NCBI GenBank assembly: GCA_946623365.1
Contig: CAMORE010000110.1
Location: 1 to 6,388 of the forward strand
From: an uncultured Acinetobacter sp.
Lineage (GTDB): Bacteria > Cyanobacteriota > Vampirovibrionia > Gastranaerophilales > Gastranaerophilaceae
Length of the DNA stretch: 6,388 bases
Direction of reading: 5' to 3'
A program made the position numbers and the translations under genes. This document shows, one piece after another, positions 1 to 5,978 of the stretch. The notes under the pieces were generated by a model. That model saw only the letters and a list, made by a program, of their open reading frames with translations, was not told where the DNA came from and made no database searches. Position 1 is the first letter of the stretch. The number at the start of each line of letters is the position of its first letter.

Positions 1-57
1 CCTACACCTATATTGTATCATAAAAAAATTTTTTATGTAAACAAAAAATACAAGTGT

Positions 58-112
58 TAAACATGCAAAAGATTGTTATTTAAATAATAAGTATATACGC
101 CTTGCATGTTTA
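58..112. repeat. 11-bp perfect inverted repeat with a 33-base spacer
   Basis: The left arm TAAACATGCAA (58-68) is the exact reverse complement of TTGCATGTTTA (102-112). The spacer contains a second short palindrome, TTATTTAAATAA (76-87). No T-run follows either arm, so it does not look like an intrinsic terminator. It could be a protein-binding site or a long-loop hairpin. A separate A/T palindrome lies at 19-37. In such AT-rich sequence short palindromes are common; the 11-bp arms with internal GC make this one less likely to be chance, but no function can be assigned. Confidence 0.45.
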
Positions 113-155
113 TTGTATACAGTTTTAAGATGTGTAACAAAAATAGGAAATATTG

Positions 156-217
156 CATAAAAAAGGCAATTTCTTTGAAGAAAAATACTTTGTATATATG
201 TAAGATAAAGTAAGATA
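156..217 (+). promoter_or_regulatory. Upstream element, copy 1 (candidate promoter or operator)
   Basis: This stretch aligns over its whole length with 1877-1935, which lies just upstream of the gene at 1956. The first 18 bases (CATAAAAAAGGCAATTTC) match copy 2 except for one extra G. An A-rich stretch ending in ACTTT, an alternating TATATAT run and a paired TAAG motif follow in the same order with similar spacing. The TAAG motif occurs at 201 and 211, exactly 10 bases apart. The TATATAT run could act as a -10 region, but no clear -35 box is seen. I infer a conserved promoter or regulator-binding site that starts a transcript running toward the terminator at 337-368. Confidence 0.5.
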
Positions 218-368
218 AAAAAAACAACAGGGCAGTAACTAAGGTTACGCAGACAAAGGGAATAGGTAAATTAGCCAACTTTCCTTTTACAACAACTTTT
301 TTATACTCTCTCTTAATATCCTCGTGTTTATTTAATGTTGCTAATCACAAGTTAGCAACTTTTCTTTT
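218..368 (+). ncRNA. Candidate small RNA or attenuated leader
   Basis: This is a segment of about 150 bases between upstream element copy 1 and a rho-independent terminator. It contains no open reading frame of useful length on the + strand. A short hairpin can form at 235-239/244-248 (GTAAC/GTTAC). Bases 268-288 read almost the same as 349-368, which is the terminator's 3' arm plus its T-run: ATTAGCCAAC versus TTAGCAAC, each followed by a T-rich run. The terminator's 5' arm (337-345) could therefore pair with either. I do not recognise a known riboswitch class. It could be a free small RNA, or a leader controlling the dehydrogenase gene at 466. Both are inference. Confidence 0.3.
337..368 (+). 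terminator. Rho-independent terminator, + strand
   Basis: The arms GTTGCTAA (337-344) and TTAGCAAC (352-359) are perfectly complementary around a 7-base loop, and the 3' arm is followed directly by TTTTCTTTT (360-368). The T-run lies only on the + strand side, which sets the orientation. No protein gene precedes it inside the window, so it must end a non-coding transcript or act as an attenuator ahead of the gene at 466. Confidence 0.6.
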
Positions 369-400
369 ATTGCTGTATTACTGCTTTTAAACTGCAGTGC

Positions 401-429
401 TTGTAATTACCTTATATTTAAAGTATGCT
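401..429 (+). promoter_or_regulatory. Possible sigma70-type promoter for the dehydrogenase gene
   Basis: TTGTAA (401-406) and TATGCT (424-429) each match four of six consensus positions and are separated by a 17-base spacer. A start near 436 would give a leader of about 30 bases that includes the AGGAG ribosome-binding site. The boxes are imperfect, and such matches arise easily in AT-rich DNA. If this promoter is real, the terminator at 337-368 does not lie on the transcript of the gene. Confidence 0.3.
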
Positions 430-453
430 TGATATGTACGGGATTTTAAGATT

Positions 454-458
454 AGGAG
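454..458 (+). promoter_or_regulatory. Ribosome-binding site that fixes the dehydrogenase start
   Basis: AGGAG lies only one base before the ATG at 460 but seven bases before the in-frame ATG at 466. The second ATG has the workable spacing, and it gives a protein that begins MYNVAIIGAG, as expected for an N-terminal FAD-binding fold. Confidence 0.7.
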
Positions 459-465
459 TATGAAC

Positions 466-1839
466 ATGTACAATGTAGCAATTATTGGAGCAGGACCGGC
501 AGGAATATTTTCAGCGTTAGAAATCGTAAAATTGAAACCTGACTGGAAAGTGATTCTGATAGAAAAAGGACAAAAAATAGAAAACAGAAAATGTCCGCTT
601 AGAGAAGGTTCTCCAAAATGTGTAAATTGTAAAAGATGCGGTCTGTTATGCGGATGGGGCGGTGCAGGTGCTTTCTCAGACGGGAAACTTACGCTTACTC
701 CTGATGTTGGAGGTCATCTGGTTGATTATTTACCGCGGAAGAAAGTTGAAGATTTAATAAAATATGCAGATAACATGTATCTTGAGCATGGTGCAACAGA
801 TGAAGTTTTCGGAACTGATATGGAAGTCTTTAGAGAAATTGAGCGTCAGGCTGTCCTTGCAGAACTTAAACTTGTTCATTCTCCTGTTCGTCATTTGGGA
901 ACAGAAAGAAGTCTGGATGTTTTAAAGCACATGCAGGATTACTTAGATGACAAAATTACAATATTGAATAATGTCAGAGCAGAAAGTTTAATTGTAGAAT
1001 GTGAACAAGTAAAAGGAATTATTCTGGATAACGGAGAAACAATAAAAGCAGAGTATACAATCATAGCTCCCGGAAGAGAAGGTGCGGATTGGCTTACACA
1101 CGAATTTGCAAAAAATAAAATCGGTATGGTAAATAATGCTGTAGATGTTGGTGTTCGTGTAGAATTGCCGGCACCGGTGTTTGCACCGCTAACAGATAAA
1201 TTATATGAGTCAAAGCTTGTATATCATTCTCCGACTTTTGGAGATGAAGTCAGAACGTTCTGCATGAATCCTAACGGAGAGGTTGTTCAGGAAAATTATA
1301 ACGGAATTGCAACTGTCAACGGTCACAGTTACGCCAATATAAAAACTAACAATACAAACTTTGCACTTCTTGTCAGCAAAAAATTTACGGAACCGTTTAA
1401 AGAACCGATTGCATACGGACAGCACATTGCAAGTCTTGCAAATATGTTAGCGGGCGGAATTCTTGTTCAAAGGTTCGGAGATTTACTCGATGGCAGACGT
1501 TCTACTCCTGACAGAATAAAATCAAGCGTAATAACTCCGACTCTTACATGTGCTACTCCAGGAGATTTAAGTCTTGTTATTCCTTACAGACAGATGAAAA
1601 GTATTATTGAAATGCTGTTTGCACTTGATAAAATTGCTCCGGGAACTGCTTCCAGATATACTTTACTGTATGGTATAGAAGTTAAATTCTATTCAGCACG
1701 CGTAAAACTTACTAATGAACTTGAAACTGAAGGCGTTAAAAATCTGTTTACAATCGGTGACGGAGCAGGTGTAACAAGAGGTTTGATACAAGCTTCCGCA
1801 TCGGGAGTTTATGTTGCACAAACAATTTGCGCAAGATAA
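466..1839 (+). CDS. FAD-dependent dehydrogenase of the COG2509 type
   Basis: This 457-residue flavoprotein of the NAD(P)/FAD-dependent oxidoreductase superfamily is probably cytoplasmic; its substrate is unknown. The dinucleotide-binding motif GAGPAG is at residues 8-13, inside a beta-alpha-beta fold that runs to the acidic end at ILIEKG. A cysteine cluster follows (C43, C52, C55, C58, C62) and leads into GWGGAGAFSDGKL, the signature I associate with COG2509 proteins. A late glycine-rich segment, FTIGDGAGVTRG, matches the second FAD-contact region of such enzymes. The length is normal and the frame is intact. The ATG at 466 is preferred to the one at 460 because of AGGAG spacing. The gene stands alone, with 116 bases to the next gene. 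The family is poorly characterised, and the C-x2-C-x2-C-x3-C spacing could hold an Fe-S cluster, which is inference. Family assignment is firm; reaction unknown. Confidence 0.88.
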   Translation: MYNVAIIGAGPAGIFSALEIVKLKPDWKVILIEKGQKIENRKCPLREGSPKCVNCKRCGLLCGWGGAGAFSDGKLTLTPDVGGHLVDYLPRKKVEDLIKYADNMYLEHGATDEVFGTDMEVFREIERQAVLAELKLVHSPVRHLGTERSLDVLKHMQDYLDDKITILNNVRAESLIVECEQVKGIILDNGETIKAEYTIIAPGREGADWLTHEFAKNKIGMVNNAVDVGVRVELPAPVFAPLTDKLYESKLVYHSPTFGDEVRTFCMNPNGEVVQENYNGIATVNGHSYANIKTNNTNFALLVSKKFTEPFKEPIAYGQHIASLANMLAGGILVQRFGDLLDGRRSTPDRIKSSVITPTLTCATPGDLSLVIPYRQMKSIIEMLFALDKIAPGTASRYTLLYGIEVKFYSARVKLTNELETEGVKNLFTIGDGAGVTRGLIQASASGVYVAQTICAR

Positions 1840-1876
1840 TAACTCTTAATTGTAAAGTTTTGTAAAGCAGTTTTTC

Positions 1877-1935
1877 CATAAAAAAGCAATTTCAAAAATG
1901 AAAATAACTTTATATATATAAGGTTAAATAAGGTA
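1877..1935 (+). promoter_or_regulatory. Upstream element, copy 2 (candidate promoter of the 1956 gene)
   Basis: This is the second copy of the element at 156-217. It starts CATAAAAAAGCAATTTC, then has an A-rich stretch, ACTT, an alternating TATATATATA run (1911-1920) and two TAAGGT motifs (1919 and 1929), again 10 bases apart. It ends 20 bases before the start codon at 1956. If the TA run serves as the -10 region, the transcript would begin near 1924 and carry a leader of about 30 bases including the Shine-Dalgarno sequence. The TAAGGT pair would then overlap the transcription start, where a regulator could block or assist initiation. Function is inferred from conservation and position. Confidence 0.5.
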
Positions 1936-1942
1936 TTTTTGA

Positions 1943-1950
1943 AAGGAAGG
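1943..1950 (+). promoter_or_regulatory. Ribosome-binding site of the 1956 gene
   Basis: AAGGAAGG lies five bases before the ATG at 1956. It is a strong purine-rich site with normal spacing and supports that start codon. Confidence 0.65.
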
Positions 1951-1955
1951 TTTTT

Positions 1956-3188
1956 ATGACTGATCAATACTACGGTATCAATCCATTGATGGGTTATGAT
2001 CCGATGAGCATTTGGGGTAATCAATTTTTTCAAGAAGCTTGGAAAACCCGTAATGTAAATTTTAAAGGCGGTAAAGAAAGTTATGCATATGATGATTATG
2101 ATACATCCGCTTCTGATTCAGTCAAAAATAATAAAACAGAAGATGGCGCAATTCCTGTTGCAGGTGGAAATAATTCATCAGCTAATGCAAATAGTAATTC
2201 TTCAAGTTTTGGAACTATAGCAACCATCGGAGGGTTAACAATTGCAGGCGCAGGTGCTCTCTGGTTAATGAAAAAAGGCAATTTTGCCAAAGCTCAAAAA
2301 TACGTAAAATCAATTTTAAATAGAGGAGAAAGCTCTTCTACTAAAGCAGAAGGAGCATTAGCAAACTTAAGAGCCGTAAAATGTCCTGACGGAAAGATAA
2401 GATTTAATATCCCGGGAAAAACAACAACTCGTTCAGGTAAAGATATTCAACATTTTGCAGAAAGAGAATACGGAATACTTCCTGCAATAAGTGCGGAAAG
2501 ACAAGCATTTAGCGCTTCAAATTCTGCTCTTGAAGGATTTAGAGTAACAGTAGGTACTGATAAATACGTAGTATTTACAAAAGACGGCAAGATTACAAAA
2601 GTCCTTGATCCGATTGGTGAAAATATTTTACCAAGGCTTACAGAAGCTGAATCAAAGAGTACAGATGCTAAAATGCTTGATAAATTTGAAAAAATAATAA
2701 CAGAACTCGGAAAAGATAAAGATGTTGATAAGAGTCTGCTTAAAGATGTCGCAAGCATAAGATATACTAATACTTATGGAGATGATGTTTTAAAAATGAC
2801 TATGGGACAATATGGTGATAAGAATCCGGTACTTAGAGAGTTTACAACTCTTGAAAGATTTGATTTTTCTTCTCCTGAAATGCAAGCTTTTAAACTTGAC
2901 GCAAGTCAAGATGCTTTTTCTAAAAGTAAATTCTTCAGAGATGGCGAACTAATTGACGGAATCGGTGTAAGCAGGTTCTCGGATAAAATTGCTGACGGAT
3001 ATACAGGTAACTTTGTGGGTCAAGAACTTGTCAGCGTAGTAAAACCTGACGGAACAATTCTTCCGAAGGGTTCAGCCGGTTACAAAAACTTTGTAGACGA
3101 ACATCAAAAAAGTATAGATAAACTTGTAAGAAAAGTATTTGTAAAACGTGAATACATTCCTACAGGTGCAATCATAGAAACAGTTTAA
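1956..3188 (+). CDS. Hypothetical single-membrane-segment protein
   Basis: A 410-residue protein that I do not recognise. The N-terminal part (about 1-84) is rich in Tyr, Asp, Asn and Ser: it carries NPLMGYDPMSIWGNQFFQEA near the start and a low-complexity Asn/Ser linker at about 71-84. Residues 85-105 form one hydrophobic, glycine-rich segment (FGTIATIGGLTIAGAGALWLM) followed by KKGNFAKAQKYVK. The positive charge after it suggests that the C-terminal three-quarters face the cytoplasm. That part is soluble and mixed alpha/beta in character, with DGK and PDG turns (PDGKIRF, TKDGKIT, KPDGTI) that hint at a weak internal repeat. There is no cleavable signal peptide, and the only cysteine is C143. 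The start is supported by AAGGAAGG, and the gene has its own upstream element. Anchored envelope protein is a guess. The gene is real by length and ribosome-binding site; function unknown. Confidence 0.8.
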   Translation: MTDQYYGINPLMGYDPMSIWGNQFFQEAWKTRNVNFKGGKESYAYDDYDTSASDSVKNNKTEDGAIPVAGGNNSSANANSNSSSFGTIATIGGLTIAGAGALWLMKKGNFAKAQKYVKSILNRGESSSTKAEGALANLRAVKCPDGKIRFNIPGKTTTRSGKDIQHFAEREYGILPAISAERQAFSASNSALEGFRVTVGTDKYVVFTKDGKITKVLDPIGENILPRLTEAESKSTDAKMLDKFEKIITELGKDKDVDKSLLKDVASIRYTNTYGDDVLKMTMGQYGDKNPVLREFTTLERFDFSSPEMQAFKLDASQDAFSKSKFFRDGELIDGIGVSRFSDKIADGYTGNFVGQELVSVVKPDGTILPKGSAGYKNFVDEHQKSIDKLVRKVFVKREYIPTGAIIETV

Positions 3189-3225
3189 AATTCCTAAATT
3201 CTCTTATAAAAAATCTCCTTTCTTA

Positions 3226-3371
3226 AAAAAGAGGGTGACCAAAAAGTTAACAAATTTGCAGATATTGACCCCTCACCCCTACCCCTCTCCCACAAGGGGC
3301 GAGGGGTTTCTACGCCAGTTTATGTAATTTGCAAATTATTATAAATTTGACTTTTTAGACAACCTCTTTTT
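3226..3371. mobile_element. Probable MITE with terminal inverted repeats
   Basis: The ends 3226-3247 and 3350-3371 are inverted repeats matching at 19 of 22 positions. Read inward, both begin AAAAAGAGG and end AAAAAGT, with differences only in the middle. The inward sequence GAGGTTGTCTAAAAAGT of the right end resembles insertion-sequence ends that I associate with IS1182-like DDE transposases; that link is from memory. The 146-bp interior has no open reading frame, so the element would depend on a transposase encoded elsewhere. Its centre is the GC-rich palindrome at 3269-3306. No convincing target duplication is visible: TTA occurs on both sides (3223-3225 and 3373-3375), which is weak. It lies between two convergent genes, where insertion is harmless. 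Confidence 0.55.
3269..3306. repeat. GC-rich dispersed-type palindrome
   Basis: CCCCTCACCCC (3269-3279) pairs with GGGGCGAGGGG (3296-3306) with a single mismatch (A3275 opposite C3300). The loop contains a further CCCCTC (3282-3287) that could compete for the GAGGGG arm. Composition is far from the AT-rich surroundings. Motifs of the form CCCTCACCCC...CTCTCCC...GGGG recur at many sites in numerous bacterial genomes, including cyanobacteria and relatives; this is known from general experience, not from a search here. It may also help end transcription from both converging genes, although no T-run follows. Confidence 0.7.
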
Positions 3372-3393
3372 ATTAATCAAAATATTTTTGAGT

Positions 3394-4146
3394 TCATTGA
3401 ATTTGCAAAGACCTGAAATTTTTAAAACTTTCCATAATTATATTTCTGGCATTGATTGCATCTTCTTTTTGCATTGGAGGAATTCCTTTTAGCGGGTATT
3501 CAATCCCGAGATTTTCATATTTTGGAATTGCCATATCGTGATATGGCAAGACATCTAACGCTTTAATGTTTTTTAGTCCCCGCATAAAAATACCTAATTC
3601 TTTCAAAAATTCAGGGTTGTCGTTTATCGTAGGAATAACAACATGACGAACCCACATTGGCTTATTATTCTCTGACAAGTATTTTGCAAAAGCTAAAATA
3701 TTTTTATTGGAATGTCCCGTTAATTTTATATGTTCTTCTTCCCTTATATGTTTTATATCCAAAAGAACTAAATCAGTATATTGTAATAATTTATCAAATT
3801 TTTCTGTGTTATCAGGGTTAAAAAGAATACCTGACGTATCAAGAGCGGTATGTATGCTTTTTTCTTTTGCTTTACTAAAAAGTTCGGTTACAAAATTGAT
3901 TTGCATAAGAGGCTCTCCGCCTGTAACCGTAATTCCTCCTTTGCAAAATTCCTTTACGGAATCATATTGTTTTAAAATATCATTGGCGGACAAAAATTTG
4001 TTTTTAGTTGTATTCCAAGTATCAGGATTATGACAATACAAGCATCTCATCGGACAACCTTGAGTAAATACAACAAATCTTATTCCCGGACCGTCAACCG
4101 TTCCGCAGGTTTCAATTGAATGAATATTCCCAAATACATTTTCCAT
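3394..4146 (-). CDS. pflA: Pyruvate formate-lyase-activating enzyme
   Basis: A 250-residue cytoplasmic radical-SAM enzyme that reduces S-adenosylmethionine to generate the glycyl radical on pyruvate formate-lyase, enabling anaerobic cleavage of pyruvate to acetyl-CoA and formate. The N-terminus IHSIETCGTVDGPGIRFVVF is typical of PflA. The 4Fe-4S-binding CxxxCxxC is C31, C35, C38 (CPMRCLYCHN), and the SAM-binding GGEP lies at residues 76-79. DVLPYHDMAIPKYENLG near the C-terminus is also family-like. There is no extra ferredoxin-type cysteine domain of the kind found in many other glycyl-radical activases, which favours PFL as the partner. No pflB is present in the window. The gene lies 29 bases after holB on the same strand and could be co-transcribed. 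There is no clear Shine-Dalgarno before the ATG. The start is supported by homology of the first residues. Confidence 0.93.
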   Translation of the reverse strand: MENVFGNIHSIETCGTVDGPGIRFVVFTQGCPMRCLYCHNPDTWNTTKNKFLSANDILKQYDSVKEFCKGGITVTGGEPLMQINFVTELFSKAKEKSIHTALDTSGILFNPDNTEKFDKLLQYTDLVLLDIKHIREEEHIKLTGHSNKNILAFAKYLSENNKPMWVRHVVIPTINDNPEFLKELGIFMRGLKNIKALDVLPYHDMAIPKYENLGIEYPLKGIPPMQKEDAINARNIIMESFKNFRSLQIQ

Positions 4147-4175
4147 AATATTATTTTATTACAAATAATACATAT

Positions 4176-5021
4176 TTATTTAATAAGTTTTAAGCATAAA
4201 TCATCAAATATATTTATTGGCTTCATTCCTAATTTTGCTTGGCGTTTAGCTTCTTCGGCAAATTCTATATGCTTAATTAAATCTGTTCTTTTAGGGTTAG
4301 ATTTTATAATTGCTAAAATATAATTCTGTATACTTTCTAAAACTTTTTCTGTCGGCACCTCTTTTGTTAAATCTTGCAATTTTTGAGAGATATCAAATAC
4401 ATCCTTTCTTTCAAAGTTAAGATAATCGGTAAAAATCCCGTCAATACAAGAAAAATCATAATTAACAATTTTTTTTGAAGGAACAAAGAAACATTGTGAA
4501 CGGGATATAATAGTTGACAAAACATCATCAATATATCTTGTTAAGAATATAAATGTAACACCTGGCTGAGGTTCTTCTATTATTTTAAGAAGAGAATTAG
4601 CCGTTTCTGCTTGAAAATTTGTCGGATTAAGTCCTGATATATTACCTTCATCATCTCTGTCACAAAATATAAATACTCTGTGGAATTCGGAAGCAGTAAC
4701 CAAAGATTCCTTAATCATTTGTGATTGCTTTATCGAAATAACAGTCTTAGAATCATCGTCATCAGGTTTATTATCTACGCGGGATACTGTCATAACTGCG
4801 GGATGTGTCTCTTCTTTTATCCATTTGCAATTCAGACATTCACAGTTATCACTTTTATCCTCCTTACAATTTAATATACGTGCAATTTCTTTTGCTAAAA
4901 TATATTGAGATTCTAAATCGTTTCCGTAGAACAAAATACTCTGAGGAAGTGCCCTGTCGGAAGTTGTCAGAGCTTGAGTAAAATAATTTGTTAAAAACTG
5001 GTATTTATCTGATAATTGCAC
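4176..5021 (-). CDS. holB: DNA polymerase III subunit delta' (clamp loader)
   Basis: The 281-residue delta' subunit of the clamp-loader complex, which loads the beta sliding clamp with delta and DnaX. An AAA+-like fold is visible. The Walker A position is degenerate (FYGNDLESQY, no GKT/S), so ATP binding is unlikely, as in other delta' proteins. A zinc-binding cysteine set follows (C52, C60, C62, C65). The delta'-typical stretch ANSLLKIIEEP is at about 141-151, then FIFLTRYIDDVLSTIISRSQC, where SRSQC corresponds to the family SRC motif. The GTG start at 5021 is chosen because GGAGG (5028-5032) lies six bases upstream; an in-frame TTG at 5027 abuts GGAGG and is unlikely. The gene overlaps holA by 17 bases, implying translational coupling. 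An insertion of about ten residues (DDEGNISGLNP) precedes the ANSLLK motif. Confidence 0.9.
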   Translation of the reverse strand: MQLSDKYQFLTNYFTQALTTSDRALPQSILFYGNDLESQYILAKEIARILNCKEDKSDNCECLNCKWIKEETHPAVMTVSRVDNKPDDDDSKTVISIKQSQMIKESLVTASEFHRVFIFCDRDDEGNISGLNPTNFQAETANSLLKIIEEPQPGVTFIFLTRYIDDVLSTIISRSQCFFVPSKKIVNYDFSCIDGIFTDYLNFERKDVFDISQKLQDLTKEVPTEKVLESIQNYILAIIKSNPKRTDLIKHIEFAEEAKRQAKLGMKPINIFDDLCLKLIK

Positions 5022-5970
5022 ACTCAACCTCCGATATAATATCTATAGATTCCGCAGATTTAATATTAAATTCCGCATTAAATAAATTTTCTTTAAGTTT
5101 TACTAATTCTGAAACAGGAGTCTTTTTTAGTTTTTGTATGGTTTGCTTAACTCCATATTCAGTCATTCCGGTTAATTTGGATAATTCAAAAGCAAATATA
5201 CCGGAAGATTTCGTCTTTATAATAATCCACTTACGCAGCATTGTTTGAATCGCCGATAATAATTCCAGCGGATGTTTTTTATCAAGCAGCCTTTTGAATT
5301 CTAATAATGCCTTATCTTTTTCACCTTTCATGACAAGTTCCGTAAAATTGAACAAGTCTTGGTTAGATATGCAAATGTCTTCAACCATTTGTTTTGTAAC
5401 TATCTTTTCAGGATATGCAATGAGTTTTAATTTATCCATCTCACCGTCAATTTGACGCAGGTTGTTACCTATCTGTTCTATAAGAAGTTCGATAGCATCA
5501 TCTTTTAAAGATATCCCTTTTGATTTTGCCCGACTTTTTGTCCAGACGGATATTTCTGCTGTATTATAAGTTTTATATGTCGGGAATTCCTTTGAATTAT
5601 ATTTATTCAATATTTTATATAATTTTTTTCTTGAATCTAGTTTCTTCTTTTCATCTCTGGGCAAACGTACAACAAAAACAATGTTCAAACCTTGCGGATT
5701 ATTTTTAAGTGCATCGTCAATATCAGAAAGTTCCGAGTCTTCAAACCAATTTTTATTACCTGAAAAATATCCTTCTGAGTTAATAACCAAAAGCATATCA
5801 CCAAACATCATAGGAGGTGTTCTTAAAGCAGTTATTAAGGTTGAATAATCAGGATTATCCAATACTTGATAGCTCATTGATAAGAAATCAGGATTTAACT
5901 TGGCACGCATTTGCTCAAGTTCTAATTCTATATTATAGTCTTCATCCCCGTAAAAAAAATATACAGCCAT
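5005..5970 (-). CDS. holA: DNA polymerase III subunit delta (clamp loader)
   Basis: The 321-residue delta subunit, the wrench that opens the beta clamp within the clamp loader. The N-terminus AVYFFYGDEDYNIELELEQM matches the family start (hydrophobic strand, then YG-D/E-D/E). The middle carries the family-typical GNNLRQIDGEMDKL at about 168-181, and the C-terminal helical region has HPLELLSAIQTMLRKW. Length is close to that of other delta proteins. No functional Walker A is expected or seen. ATG at 5970 is preferred; an in-frame TTG at 5976 would add only two residues. There is no good Shine-Dalgarno, and an extended -10 lies immediately upstream. Its last 17 bases overlap holB. It heads the probable holA-holB-pflA operon. 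Confidence 0.9.
   Translation of the reverse strand: MAVYFFYGDEDYNIELELEQMRAKLNPDFLSMSYQVLDNPDYSTLITALRTPPMMFGDMLLVINSEGYFSGNKNWFEDSELSDIDDALKNNPQGLNIVFVVRLPRDEKKKLDSRKKLYKILNKYNSKEFPTYKTYNTAEISVWTKSRAKSKGISLKDDAIELLIEQIGNNLRQIDGEMDKLKLIAYPEKIVTKQMVEDICISNQDLFNFTELVMKGEKDKALLEFKRLLDKKHPLELLSAIQTMLRKWIIIKTKSSGIFAFELSKLTGMTEYGVKQTIQKLKKTPVSELVKLKENLFNAEFNIKSAESIDIISEVECAIIR
5028..5032 (-). promoter_or_regulatory. holB ribosome-binding site inside holA
   Basis: GGAGG on the minus strand lies within the last codons of holA, six bases before the GTG at 5021. Ribosomes finishing holA would pass over it, which fits translational coupling of the two clamp-loader subunits. It also rules against the TTG at 5027, which would leave no spacer. 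Confidence 0.65.
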
Positions 5971-5978
5971 ATCCAAAT

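Noticed and set aside
57..278. Minus-strand frame of 73 residues, very hydrophobic
   Set aside because: It starts at TTG with poor Shine-Dalgarno spacing. Its Phe/Leu/Ile richness is what A-rich DNA gives on the opposite strand, and it runs across upstream element copy 1.
218..280. Known riboswitch (c-di-GMP-I-like ACAGGGCA and GCAGACAAAGGG pieces)
   Set aside because: Short pieces recall the GEMM core, but the rest of the conserved core and the second helix are missing. I cannot support any named class.
1210..2033. Minus-strand frames opposite the dehydrogenase and the start of the 1956 gene
   Set aside because: They lie antisense to well-supported genes, have no good ribosome-binding site and no recognisable motif.
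2380..2460. Possible P-loop (NIPGKTTTRSGK) in the 410-residue protein
   Set aside because: The glycine that should lie five residues before GKT is absent, so it does not fit GxxxxGK[TS], and no Walker B is evident.
2096..2758. Minus-strand frames of 64 and 103 residues opposite the 1956 gene
   Set aside because: Their low-complexity Ser/Leu/Pro composition mirrors the sense-strand codons. There is no independent support.
3269..3306. CRISPR repeat
   Set aside because: There is a single palindrome and no regularly spaced copies or spacers in the window.
3377..3391. TCAAAA...TTTTGA palindrome after pflA as a terminator
   Set aside because: The stem is almost all A/T and no T-run follows on the minus strand. 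It is too weak to call.
3707..4323. Plus-strand frames opposite pflA and holB
   Set aside because: The opposite strand carries recognised family motifs throughout. These frames are shadows without ribosome-binding sites.
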